Origin: Balanoglossus misakiensis
Taxonomy: Eukaryota > Hemichordata
Length of the DNA stretch: 64,000 nt
Reading direction: 5' to 3'
Assembly (NCBI GenBank): GCA_040954595.2
Contig: CM082586.2
Location: 2,976,001-3,040,000 of the forward strand
The position numbers were made by a program, and so were the translations under genes. Shown one piece after another: positions 38,466 to 61,131 of this stretch. The notes under the pieces are model-generated. The model searched no databases. It was not told the DNA's origin and worked only from the letters and a program-made list of their open reading frames with translations. Each line of letters starts with the position of its first letter. Position 1 is the stretch's first letter.

Positions 38466-41400
38466 TTACGTGTACGACAGGGGAATTCTTTCATCTTTAT
38501 CACAGTTGTCGATTGTCACTATTTCCTTCCGTCTTGGAACTCTCCTCCTGAAGGGGTAAAACAAAAAAGACAAACTTACTCTTGCATTGGGCAGTTGAAT
38601 AAAGTGGTGCCATACCCATTTATTATCAACTTGTTCATATTTAAATGTAAAATCATGAAAATAATTCAAAAATTGGCAACTATTGGGGGTTTAACAATTT
38701 AACATAATTCCTTACCCTTTTCCACACTGGTATTCCCACAGACAGAATAGAATAAGTAACAGTGCAACCAACAGGTAAAGTGTAGAAATCACAGTGACAC
38801 CCCAGTTGAAACCGATCACTTGAGAAAGGGCTCCACCCGCAGTTGGTCCTATAAAGCTCCTGGAAGTAGAGAGAAAAAAATGTTTTAAGAAAACACAAAG
38901 TTGATGAAGAATCAGACGCAACTACCGCCACTATTAATAAAAATTATACATGACAAAAATGACTTTCCCCAACAACCGAACACAAAGTAAGCACATAAGT
39001 ATGTTTTTTGTAAAAAAATCAGCCAAACTGAACTTGGCCTTTGAACTCACCCAAGTGAATAAAAGCCACTGTACACACCAGATACCACACCATGGGTACT
39101 CATATCATCTGGCATTCCATACCATCTGGAGAAAAACAACAGGTAAACAAATGTCAACAAGAAAAAAACACCACATTGTTGGACAGACACTATATTTTAT
39201 AGCAATATCAACCACTACCGGGTGTAACCTTACCTTGCAGATATAAACATATCACTGAACGTTGGGACAAAGGAGCAACCGACGGATATACCGAGGAGAA
39301 TCATTGACAAAATCAGTAACCAGAGTTCACTGGTGAGAAAAAAAATGACAAAAGCATTAAGACCTGGAATGGGCATCGAATATATTTGGTTATAGCGTCA
39401 TGTGACAGGTACCTCATCAATTGTTATTTTCAGCATCTGGTGTACTTAACATTTAAATGACTTGTACTCAGGATTCTGTTGTGAAGTTGTGAGTTCCCAT
39501 ACCTCTTTGTCTGCAACAAGGGTGATGGTCCTAAATACAGGTATGCCCCAGCCGCACCGATATTACCAACTATCATCAACAACTTGGCGATATTCTGGGA
39601 AAAAAAATTACCAGTAGTTTTTCTTTCATTCGTAATCTATACACAGAAACAGGTTGATAAAACTGTAGGGCTGTCTTCAAGTTTAGTCTGAGCCGAGGGT
39701 TATGATCGTACACAGTGCCTTCCTTGACCTTGTCCACCCTATTGTGGGTACAAAGCAGCCATGTTTGTCCAAATGCAGCAGCACCTTACGGTCGTTCAGA
39801 CGTCAGGGACAGATTTTTACAAAAATTATAATACTACTCCAAACTTTCCAATTCTTTGCTTTGAGGAAAAATTGTGAGAGAAAGTTCAAGACTTTGATTT
39901 TGGAAGTGACTGTGCTTCGCATACAACACTGACAATATGTAAGCAAATTAGAAGTATTTAGATGTACAATGGAGAAAAAGAAATAACTTACCAGTTTATC
40001 TGACATGTAACCCCAGACACAAGACGATGATGCATATGATACAGAAAGTATGAAATATATCCACCCTACTCCTGTTACATCGACATGGAACTGTTCCTTA
40101 AGGTGTTTTGTGAAACTCGGCATGAGGTAACCGAGTGCCATGGCACCAACCACGGTGCACAGAGCTGTCATGAGTACCGAGGGAATCGCAAGCAGCTGCA
40201 GAACAGACCCCGATTTCGGTCTAGAGCCATCTGGCAAACAAAGGAAATTATTTGCTCAGGTTATTCACTGATAAATTTGAAAAATAAAAATGTGACGTTC
40301 ACAAATGTATTATGAGGATTGAAAGTGCCCTGGCTCATTTGCCAAGACATGTGGTGTAAATATAATGGATGTAGGATAGGGAGAACTTCACACCTTAAAA
40401 TCTGAGCAAATCATGCATCTTACTTACCTCCTTGTCTTGGTAGAATACATAAGTTCAACAACACTACTAACACTGCAAGCCCTCCCAGCACTGCAAATGG
40501 CATGGTGTAGCCCCCAACCTAAAATACACGTGATATAAAATAGATCACACCATTAGAGGACCACCATAGACTACTTTGCACATGCAGGTACATTCAATTA
40601 TAAGATTTCTCAGGGTATATAGATATATTTTCCATAGAAAACAATGGACTTGGACCAATTCATAGACGTGAAAGGGTTAACACTAACCTTATACAGGTAT
40701 GCACCAAATGGCGGTCCAATCATATAACCCAGGCCAATAAAAACCTCAAGTATTCCCTTTAAAAAAGCAAGACCTAATTATATTTCTGTATGAAACTCTG
40801 ACTGAAAAGTCAAGATAATTATTCAACATCTACATTGGCTGGCCTCTAATATAAAGCAGAACACAGAATAAATGGGTTAGTTACCTTACTGAAGTTGGTT
40901 TTGTAACGTTCTTGTAAGATGTGCAGAAAGTTTGTTACATAACATCAAATGACCTGTTAGCATGTCAATAGACTTGAGAGCCTCCAAAGAGAGTTTAATT
41001 GAAGACCCAAGACTAAGCGCCGCCACCTGTTGTATTAAAAAGTGTTGCAAAGTGAAGCCTTATTGAAGGAACATAGGGTGTTAGCCTGAAATGCATAGGT
41101 GCAAATCAGAAAATGTACTGAATAGTAGTTCACTGGAGTAAACAAATCAGTTGAAACATGTTTGAACCCAACTATAGACATCACTAGCTCACTTTTAGCG
41201 GCTATTATCTACACATTACATACAGTACAAAAAAAACTGACTTACAAATACAGTTGATAGGTGACCAGGAAATGTTTGAGCCACAATCGTAAAAGATGCA
41301 GTTGATGAAGCTGCTGCTCCCGCAGCCGCAAGGGATCGTAACACAAAACAAAAGATGATGAACTCCATTGAGTTGTTCAGTTTGTCAAGGAACCTGCGAA

Positions 41401-42351
41401 AACGTAAAAATACTTTTTAAGAATAAAATAGAGTCTTAATACAATAAAATACCCACATGAACTTCACAAGCCACCATACAACCACAGTGTATGGCAACTT
41501 CCTCAGTCATGTGGACCTATAAAAACTGCACAATTTTTCATTTGTTTTTTGAGAGAGATTTGTATATAGGGGTTGCAAGTGGTGCGATATACTCACCCAA
41601 ATAGTATCATACAGCCACCGCACACAAAAGAACCAGTCAAAAACAGACGCTTTGCACCAATGAACGGAAGCTGAAATGAGTTAAAAATAATTGCTGAACA
41701 AATTTGAAGACACAACAACTGTAGTACATTGTACTTTCACGAATAAATGTACGCCTGTAAATTTGTAAATTTGCGTAAATCAGAGTGCACTGTTATGTAT
41801 CGATCACAGAAGTGTTAAATACTTACAAGTTTACCAAATATTGGTGATGTTATAAACATAACCAGGGAAAAGCAACCAAAGATTAGACCAACTACAGTAT
41901 CAGAGGCGCCCATCATATTGGCCTGAGTACGTCAATAAAAAAAACACATATGGATAAAAAATACATTATTGACAAATAATATGCATGCATATATAATTGT
42001 TCTGCCACACTAATATTTTCTATTGTGTCAACAAATCAAGCTTATTTGATGAACAGAATGATTCTGATGGAAAAAATCATGACAACTTTCTGAACAGAAT
42101 CAGTCATTTTTCTAATTCACTTACAACTTTTAAGGAGTGAATTAAGGCTGCATGTTCTTAGTTACCTCAGTTGGGAAAAAAGGTGCAAGAATGCTGAAAC
42201 TTGTTGTATCTGCAAGATTTGCTAAAGCAATACTCCCAAGAGTAAGCTTCTGTCTCCTGGTGAATCCTTTACTTTTCCCCAAGTCTTCTGACTTTTGAAT
42301 GCTTCCATTAAGTTGATTAACTTTCTCTTGATTCAGTCTCTGCTTTTCCAT
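38466..42351 (-). CDS. MFS transporter, SLC18B1-like, copy 2
   Basis: Twelve exons join in frame on the minus strand: 42351-42166, 41922-41827, 41670-41597, 41393-41246, 40756-40688, 40518-40428, 40230-39992, 39594-39503, 39329-39234, 39125-39051, 38859-38716 and 38547-38466, giving 463 aa. It aligns exon by exon with copy 1 and shares GFTRRQKLTL at the N-terminus and the FIGPTAGGAL and LWEYQCGKG blocks near the C-terminus. Its seventh exon (239 bp) corresponds to exons 7 plus 8 of copy 1 (137 + 99 bp) plus one codon, so one intron differs. The GFLDPTL signature has become GYLMPSF, losing the aspartate, which may change substrate handling. Function otherwise as for copy 1; both are inferred polyamine-type vesicular transporters. 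Confidence 0.92.
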
Positions 42352-43120
42352 GTTGATATAAAGCTAGCCTTGTGTTTTCAGTTCTGCAGAACTATTTTCT
42401 TCCTTTCTTCCGCCTCTGTTGACATTAAAGAGCTGTAGATTTTGCAAGAATGTTATGTCTTGCGAGAGTTAGGAGCCAGCTAGCATAGAACATCAGGCAG
42501 TCTATGACTTTCAGTTTCATATATGAACAAAGTATGTACAGTATAACTTTATCCCACCTTGTCTACAAGATCATGAAGATTGTAGTTTCATCACGGTTTC
42601 CTTTTTCATGACATGAAAACACCACCTTCGTTATGGAGCCATAATTGCACCAGTGAGCACAGACCAAGTCACTTACATAAGTTACACGAGTTATTAGACC
42701 TGCCTCTAGGGATTGAGATTTGACCTCATTTGACCTAAATTGGAGCACCCTCTAGCGGCCGTCAGGGCAAGTCATTGTCATTGTCAATAACACAGTCCCC
42801 GCTGCCAGGTAGGTACGCAATGCAAGTCCCGACTTAATTTTATAGTTTCCTTGGTGATCGTGATCCTCGATGTTATTTGTCGATGTTGTAAATACACTAT
42901 ACTATCGATAAAAGATAAACTATAGATCGTATGGTCGCCCAGCGTCACTAACAACAAACAAAACAGCTCCCAGTGAAACCTTTATTTCAAGATCACTGGG
43001 AGTTGTCTCAAAAATACACAACAGCATTTAAGTATCTTGTTGAAAAACCTCTTTTATTTGTCACACTGTAAAATGACAGTTCAGCAGAGAAAGATGGTAT
43101 AATTTACAATAAATGCGTTT
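42352..43120. other. Intergenic region between MFS copy 2 and RPL30
   Basis: It contains the upstream region of MFS copy 2 and the short RPL30 3' UTR. A minus-strand AATAAA at 43053-43058, about 63 bp after the RPL30 stop, is the likely poly(A) signal. No exon is seen. Confidence 0.5.
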
Positions 43121-44119
<999 letters not shown>

Positions 44120-44268
44120 TTTTGCGGTTGTTCTGGGCCACGTAAGAACCTGCGAAGAACACAATCGATATTCAGATGTTTAATGTGCTTTATAATACCA
44201 TAATCATATCGAACAGTGCTGAGAGAGATGAGAAAATGAGACAAAACTTAAAGAAGGCAAACACTCAC

Positions 44269-44298
44269 AAGCTGTCTGACCACGTTCAGAGAGAAAAG
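44269..44298 (-). promoter_or_regulatory. RPL30: RPL30 non-coding first exon with 5' TOP motif
   Basis: On the minus strand CTTTTCTCTCT starts at 44298 and is followed by about 19 nt and a strong GTGAGT donor at 44268. The acceptor TTCGCAG lies just upstream of 44149. A C followed by a pyrimidine run is the terminal oligopyrimidine start of ribosomal-protein mRNAs, giving mTOR/LARP1-dependent translation. The TSS position is predicted. Confidence 0.75.
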
Positions 44299-44648
44299 AC
44301 CGAACTTTCCCGGATGTACAATAGTTCTCGTTCAGATATCGCGTTGTCTGAAACAGACAAATGAAAACAAGGCAAAGTAAAGTCTCCTATCACCTTCTAT
44401 AGAGGGAGGTTAATAAATGTATTCATTTATTTTACATTCTTTCCTAACAAAACCACATTTTCTTGTAATAAAATTGTGTAAATTCTGTCTCAATATTTAA
44501 ATCACGTTGCACCACGAGATCATGCAAATTAGCCGGAGAAATACCAATTTCAAAATGGCGGAGCTGCATCAGTGAGACAGGCTCGGCGATGAATGACTTG
44601 ATGGTTTACTAACGTCTCATTTGGAACATCGAATTTAAAGATACGAAA
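44299..44648. promoter_or_regulatory. Bidirectional promoter of RPL30 and WDR35
   Basis: About 350 bp separate the predicted RPL30 TSS from the WDR35 ATG. A YY1-type site CAAAATGGCGGAG lies at 44551-44563 and an octamer-like atgcaaat at about 44522-44529. No convincing RFX X-box, expected for many ciliary genes, was found by eye. Confidence 0.6.
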
Positions 44649-53541
<8,893 letters not shown>

Positions 53542-55136
53542 ATACCCCCCAACTGCACCTCAACCAGTCTTGCACCTATGTACCCTCCCCTTTTGTTCTG
53601 GGCGCACCTGGTTCAACAGCTGATTGGCTGTGGAAAAGCCAATGATAGGACTATGCATGAGTAATGATGAACCAGGTGTGTTTTGGTCAGAGTTGACGCA
53701 AAACTTTAGGTTGTTGTGAAACGGCAAGTTTTGGTCAGCTCTGACACAACCTATGCCACCCTACAATGCTGTCAATATTTTCAGTGCTGTGGTTGCAATA
53801 TTCATGAACACGGCATGCACCTGGTTGAACTGATTATCAGCATCCAATCCTCAGCTTGCAGTGTACCTGGAAATCATCACCACAGTCACAATTTACACCT
53901 TGAGTGAATTCAAACCTTAATCCAACCCTTAAAAAAACCAAATACACACATTGCAAATCCATATTCCCGGCATATGCAAAGTGGGTGATACCACATCCCA
54001 AGCAAATCTGCATCTGTGTGAAAGGCACACAAGATGCACTCGTGCTAATAATAAACCAGTGCCCTGTATTCCATTCTATAGACATGTAGAGATGTGTGTG
54101 CAACAAGCCCGTCCAGTAACTGGTTATATTGCCCATATCACAGTGCATCCCACGTTACACAACAGCAAGACTCGGAAGGTTGATGTGTACATAAGTTCTG
54201 CTTAGATGCAGTTTGATACATGAACAATTTTTCTCATTTACAGGAAAACTAAACCAACAGCTATAAATGCATTGTCTGTAAATTCTGCGATATAGAATGT
54301 GCAACTTTTTTGATATATGTAAATATGCCCTGATGGTGTGCCCTAGTGTATTCTTTAGTGTTAAGATTTGTGTATTTTATGGAAATGAATCTTTACAGTA
54401 ACTTAGGATTGGAACTTCAGAATGGTCTTCATTTAACCATCGCTTATGTGCTGTTAAGCTAAAGCATATGTAACTTTGATATTGAATAAATATTACTGAA
54501 ACAAAATAGAACTGACTGAAAGTTGCCTTGTCCCTTCTGTATCATGTTCTTTGCAAGGAAACCTTTGTTTTTCTTTTTTGTAGATTTTTTAGTACTTTGA
54601 GAAGCATTGATTCCTGAAAGACAGGAATTCCTTTGCCTATTTACAGTTGATCAAACGTGTTTTATGCTTCTTTAGTTCAAAGGTCATCTGTTTCTAAGCA
54701 ACATGTGACCAGCAACTGATTCCAGGCTGATACATACATGTTTGATCTACTAATACATTAATAGGTTGACCCAATTTACTGTCCTCAAATGACTCGAGTT
54801 ACTTCCAGGTTACAACCAATAACCATAAGTTTGAATCCTCGTGGGCCATATATACAACAAGACCTTTTTGTTAATTATAGCAGTATATAAAATTCACAAA
54901 TATTTCCCAGTATACGCACAAGTGCAATGTACATGTACTACGTCACTACGAAATAGACAATCTGCATTACGTGACGCCCTCAACGGTCACCGGAAGACGA
55001 GATTTGTAAAGGATACTTCATCCAAGTGCGTGGAGAGGTCATCGTGGGTTACGTAAATGCGACACATAACATAGCGATATCAGGATGGGTTTAAAACTCA
55101 CCGACTTTACATGATCAGCGCCTCTGATAGCAGATC
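53542..55136. other. WDR35 3' UTR and SLC25A32 upstream region
   Basis: The first about 950 bp is probably WDR35 3' UTR, ending near AATAAA at 54485-54490. The remainder is the SLC25A32 promoter side. No further exon is seen. Confidence 0.5.
54485..54490 (+). other. Polyadenylation signal for WDR35
   Basis: AATAAA lies about 945 bp after the stop codon and is followed by T-rich sequence within 100 bp. Confidence 0.45.
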
Positions 55137-57248
55137 ATGATGACAAACCAGGCGCATAAAGAGTTTGTGTCGCTATTCAGCCACATACGATATGAGAACT
55201 TGGTCGCTGGCATCGCTGGTGGTGTCATCTCGACACTGGCCTTGCACCCTTTGGACCTGGTGAAAGTTCGACTCGCAGGTAAGACAGAGAGTGATTCTTG
55301 AGTTTGGCAAGAGACATCCACGATGAAGCTAATCACCTCCTACTTCTTGGTTATCACATTCGTCGAAACATGCCCTCAGGTTCTAAAGGATCAAAGAGCG
55401 TTTGATCAGTGACCATGAACGCCCCCCCCCCCCGCCCCCCACCCTTGCACCCTTAAACGTCACGATCTGAATATTGATAATTTTACTTTTCAGTGAGCGA
55501 TGGCTTGCAGTCCAGACCGAAATACACTGGCATGATACATGCCTTCCGATCTATCGTGAGGGAGACCGGATTCTTAAGCCTTTATCAGGGAGCTTCTCCC
55601 AATGTCTTGGGTGCTGGTGCATCATGGGGGTTTTATTTTCTGTTGTAAGTATCATGTTATTGTGTTTAACCTGTGTTGTGTTCAAATATGTATATTGTAC
55701 AGTGTTGTTGTGTATTAACTTGTTTGCGACATTGATTGTGAAGTTGCATGTATCCTAATTTGCTATAGCATACAATAGAAGTGATATAACACTCTAAAAT
55801 ATATAGCTAACCCTGCTACAGCATGGCTGAAATGCAACATCTTCAGTGCTGCTGAAAACAATGCAGGAATTAGCAATAGGTATCAAACGTGATATTGACC
55901 ATCATTAAATTTACATGTATTTGCCTCTGTCTCCATAGTTACGGTGCAATAAAAACATACATGCAGGATGGTAGACATGAGCCACTGGGACCAGGCAGAC
56001 ATATTTTGGCGGCAGCTACATCAGGTGAGAGAGATCGACACTGTATTTCACAAAATATGAACACCCAGAGAGAAAGAGAAAGAAAGACAGATAGTTAGAC
56101 TTACAGACAGACAGACAGACAGACGGGAAGGGAATGTGCATGTATGCTTTGAGTTCTAACAAGATTCTTTGTTTTATGTTGACAGGTGTGATAACTCTTC
56201 TGCTCACCAATCCAATCTGGGTTGTGAAAACAAGACTGATCCTACAGTATGAAGGCCTCCGGACAAATACTGGCGGCGGAGATATCAAAGCGAAACCTAA
56301 ACATTACAAGGGACTAACAGATGCTTTTGTCAAAATATACAGATTCGAGGGTATTCCAGGTTTGTATAAGGTCAGTATGGTTAGTCAGGGTGTACTTCCC
56401 CAGTGCATCATAATAACTGTGCATACAATGTACAAATGTTTCTATACTATAAATCCATACTGTGCCTCATCACATTGTACCATATCATACCACACCAAAT
56501 TATTCTGCACCACACCACATCATACTGCATCACACTACACCTATGTAGCTGAAAACTACACTGACCTTGATTCATAAATTCTTTTCATCGTCTTTACCTG
56601 CAGGGTCTCATACCTGGCCTCTTCGGGGTCTCCCATGGTGCATTGCAGTTCATGGCGTATGAAGAACTGAAGAAACTTTATAACGGTTACTATGAGCAAC
56701 CAAACGATACACTGTTGGTAAGGAAATCTAACGTTCACATCTGCAATATTCTAAGCCACCTGAAACTAATCAAAATAGTCAACCTGAGTTTATGTCAGTA
56801 GAATTGATCATTTGATCACATGAAGTCTCTTAAATAACAATATTTGCGTTGGTTCTCTCTTCAGGGCGCTGAAGCTTACATCACATTTGCGGCACTGTCA
56901 AAATTATTTGCAGTCAGCGTGACGTATCCATACCAGGTAGTCCGATCTCGACTACAAGATCAGCACAGACATTACAAAGGTGTTGTGGACTGTGTGAAGA
57001 GAACGTGGAAGTAAGTACAGGCTAAAGGTAACAACTTGTGAGGTATTCAACATCAGAGTCATTTTTCTCATCAACAACTGACTGACCTATTTCTTCACAT
57101 TTTTCTCCGACACAGGTCCGAACACGCCAGGGGTTTCTACAAAGGTCTCGTTCCAAACTTGATACGGGTTACTCCAGCGACGTGCATAACATTCGTTGTC
57201 TACGAGAAGATAAAATATATGATGATGCCACCAAAACTGCCCTCGTGA
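55137..57248 (+). CDS. SLC25A32: Mitochondrial folate/FAD carrier
   Basis: Seven exons join in frame: 55137-55278, 55494-55644, 55939-56024, 56186-56370, 56604-56717, 56865-57010 and 57116-57248, giving 318 aa against 315 in human. It is an inner-membrane carrier with three repeats of two helices. The signature sequences are PLDLVKVR (38-45), PIWVVKTR (136-143) and PYQVVRSR (248-255); tryptophan in the second and glutamine in the third replace the usual acidic residue, a hallmark of the folate/FAD/pyrimidine subgroup. Further matches are the [15 protein letters not shown] segment, [16 protein letters not shown] and the [14 protein letters not shown] end. It starts MMTNQ; either ATG could be used. 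The known role is import of folate and FAD into mitochondria. Confidence 0.95.
56104..56124. repeat. (CAGA)n microsatellite in SLC25A32 intron 3
   Basis: About five tandem cagacaga tetranucleotide units. Confidence 0.8.
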
Positions 57249-60200
57249 AGACTTCAGATGAAAACTCTAGTTTTTATGCGAGACTGCCGTTGTGCAAATT
57301 TTATCAACCAATAATTCTATAGATGTATTTAATAGCAGCGAACACTATCAAATTCAACACAGCAAAATTTGTATCATTATGAAACCTTGATTTTTGTATT
57401 GCATATTTTTAACAGGTTACTACAGAAACCAGGTGTACATTTTAAGTTCTTGTATAACATTGTCGCTTTTTAACAGTTTTGTTCAGTAACTGTATGTCTG
57501 TATGCTATGAGAAAGCATATATAAGTTATGCATAACAATTTGTGGAACATAAAAACATAAAAATAAAGAATTCTCAAATTTTAGAAATACCTTCAAGTGT
57601 TTGCATGCTTCATTTTCCCCATACAATTCGACTTTTTTTATCTGTACAGTCAGGTCTTGTTTGGTGGCTGACAATATCTCCCTCTAGAGTCAATATCGTA
57701 CGAACTTTTGTTTTTATACCATTGACAACGGAGTGGACTGTATCAGCATAGAACTGATTCACAGGCAGGAACCACAAGTGGCCCATGCTACGAAATTCTC
57801 TGATTGGCTCTCGCATACAGGTGCATATTCTCTGAACCAATAGCAACGCAACTAGAATCCTCCAAGCTTGAATTTACTTTTAAAATTTATTGCCAGTTCT
57901 TTTGTACACTATACAACATATTTTGAAAAAAAAAGTAGCAAATAAATATACAGAATAATTTTTTACATATTAATCCAGCGGAACCTCTTTCCATGGCATA
58001 GCATGTAAACATCAACAAATAAAAACAATAAAACTGGTTGTCTATTTCCCCACAGTGGCTGGCTTAAGTGGCCATGCTAGTGTTGTTCTGTTTCTTCAAT
58101 ATTTCAGTCAGTAGAATTTTTTTGTCCTAAAGTTGGCTGCTAATACGTTTGATGATGAGTTTTGTCTGATCTCAATATTGGTTGAATGCCAAAATATTTT
58201 TATTGAAGGTGGGAGGGGGGGGGGGGAGACACAAAGCCAACACACTGAATACATCTTGATTTAGGATCAACTCAAAAATTTTGCTAATTCAGACCATTCC
58301 ATTATGAGGGATATTAGGGGTGGAAGGGGCAACAAGTGTGCTACCGAGGACTACTGGAAGATTCCTCGAAGAATTATTCAATTCAGAAATGGCAGTAATT
58401 CTTGAGAAATCTCGGCTTCACCACTCGCTTAAAACGTCTCGCAACCGACACAACATTTTCTGCACGACACAGAGTGATGTCTGCCGGTGTCTGGAAACCA
58501 CAAAGCACTAACTAAAACACACAAGCCAACAACCCTGGGGGCATCTGCTGCCCAAATAGACAGCAAAAAAGAAAACTCTACCATCAGGACTTGAACTGAT
58601 CACTGACACGCAAACCAACCTTCATTTTCTCCACTGTAAATGAAATGCACCTCCATAAGACATTAATATACATAAACTCTCTAATAAAAAATGGGGTGAG
58701 TGCAGTCCGAGTTACGAGAGACTGCTATGCTTCATCAGGTAGATTGTTACAATGGTTTAAAAATCTTTAAAAGTCGTCACCCTTTTAAAAACTGGCCAAC
58801 GACATGCCTCTATCTAGTTTTGCCACTAATAGATCCTTCTAGTTGGTGCACGGCCATCTTGTGTGAACAATTAAGATACAAAAATTTCTTGTTCCTTGTG
58901 ACTTCGTTTTGTTTGTATTGATTTTTTTTTACAATCTTCCAAAAACCATGGCAGTGCAACAACTGGATGTAAACACCATCAGAGATCACCAGCAGCTTCA
59001 AGAACAACCCATTTGCGGTAAAGGCTTTGGCTTTCATGCGACACAATGGAAAACCATGATTCTTAATTTACAAAAAAACAAGTTATTTTCATACTAAAAA
59101 AATTACTCCACTGTGTAAAATTAAAAAAAAAATAGTGTTCAAGGTGGAAACAAAGAGAAAGCTGCATCAGTTTAAAAATTTTCCGACACATCATCAGACA
59201 CCTCAAAAAAGCCAGAATCTGTCTTGAAGTTCCCAAGGGTGAGGGCTGTCAAACCAACATATGTTAAAAACAAAAGCATCAATGCCACCACCTCTAGAGG
59301 GCACGAGTTAGCATGTATACATAACACAAGACCTGGTTCGACTGGACTAAAAAATTCTGAAGGCTATAAAGATTTTCCATTTACAAACTGGTCTCAGGAT
59401 TGGCAAAAAAATAAACCTCTCTTGAACCATCTTCAAAACAGGTGCATTCATGTTTTGTTATTTAGTAATTAAAAATATAATCAATAAAATATTTGGCTGC
59501 ATAATTACAAGCAATTTTTGAAATAAACAATTCTTGACAAGTTACATACACTGTAGCATTTTCACAATGGTTGTTGTTGTTTGTTACCTCCATGAGTATT
59601 TTTAGCACCAGATTCTATCCTCCCAACATGCTGGTCGTTATTCAGACGAGTCCCGCACTGACAATGCAAGATTTCAGCATAACACTGCTTCGTGCTCCTG
59701 TTGTAAACGTAGCGAGTTTATCGGGACAAAGCCACGGTCACAGCCAGTGTCCAAAAGGGCAATCTTGAACTTGACTCTTCTCGTTTCCTTGCAGACTCAC
59801 TTTCGGTGTAATGGAAATCCAAACATAAAATGTAGGGCAGACTGTTTTCCCGAAATCTTCGAATGCGATTTTTCTCGAATTATCCACGCAGAAACAACCA
59901 GCAACGCGTAGTCTAATCCATTCTCCGAAGTACGATGCCTTTGAACTCCCAAACTTACATAGCGCGTCTGCGAGATTCGCAATGGGTAACACAGGCGAAA
60001 GTCTTCAATTCACACGAAGGTGTTGTTTGTTTTTGTGTGTAAAAAATAAAACCCTGCTGTTTGTTAAAATCATCTGCCAGAGGTTTCTGACACAAGTACA
60101 CTTCATTCAAAAATGACGTAAAGAAAACAACAGTAAGCAAAAACACAGTGACGTTTGCATATGTCGCAATCCACTACTTTACATTGCCTAACATTAAGTT

Positions 60201-61131
60201 TTCGTTAGTTGTTAGTTTGTAAAAAAAAATAGGGGGGGGGGGGGTTTACTTGGAGGGATAAAATGTCTTGGTGTATGAAACCATTTTGTCGTGTTTACAA
60301 CTCAAGCTTTAAAACCTACTAACATAAAGCCAGTATCATTCTAGCCTCTTTGTTTCCAACAATAATTTGACATTATAGTAGAAAATCTGTGCAATTTGCT
60401 GATTCTGAAACACCACCATTTCTATATATACACCTGATGGAGAAGATTATGCTGAGAGATCCTTACAAAATCTCTATGCCATATTTGGCAATATGCTGTG
60501 ATCATGTGATCAACAGCTACATTAAAATTCATGATGTCATTAAAAAGGCCTAATTCTATTGGACAGTTCCATTGTTATGTAAAAAAACACAGCAAATGGC
60601 AAATATGGATACAGAGTAGATCTTCCTCAGAGGGTGATCAAATATGTCAATACATTCCACGACATATTGCCCGATTTTGAAGACATGATGTAATTCCGGG
60701 AATTTAACATGCCAAATGAGGATTTAAGTTATGGAATATTCTTGTTAGAGTTCTATTAAAGTTAGACGACAGCATTAGCAACCTTGCACATACACATTAA
60801 ACACATCAGGCAAAATGTGTTCTTGACCTAATTTGCATTACTGGAATACGCCATACACTCAAAATATCAAAAAAGAAAACACAAAGGTGTTTCGTATTTC
60901 AGATTTTTGGTAATTACTTGTATGAAAATATGCATATTTGTTCTTTTTTATCTCTCAACTCATGATTAGAAGTAGCTCACAATGTATAAATGCTTTATTA
61001 ACATCTAACTTACCATTCTTGTGGGTTTGTTTTTTTTAATTCTCACAAAAATAATCTCTCTGTGTTCCCCCCCTCTCTCTGGACAATTTAATAAGATTTC
61101 CTATATACTAAAACCCTAGCCGGATTTATCA
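57249..61131. other. Convergent intergenic region between SLC25A32 and EXT1
   Basis: 3.9 kb between two convergent genes. No recognisable exon on either strand. It contains G homopolymers near 58211-58226 and 60232-60244 and AT-rich sequence. A minus-strand AATAAA at 60994-60999 lies about 135 bp beyond the EXT1 stop and is a plausible poly(A) signal for EXT1. Confidence 0.5.
57562..57567 (+). other. Polyadenylation signal for SLC25A32
   Basis: AATAAA about 315 bp after the stop in A-rich sequence. Confidence 0.45.

Noticed and set aside
44299-44648. RFX X-box for ciliary regulation of WDR35
   Set aside because: Looked for paired RYYNYY/RRNRAC half-sites by eye; none was convincing. A matrix scan could overturn this.
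59571-60146. Short open frames on both strands near 59.6-60.1 kb
   Set aside because: No splice-compatible extension, no domain and no similarity recognised; treated as non-coding.
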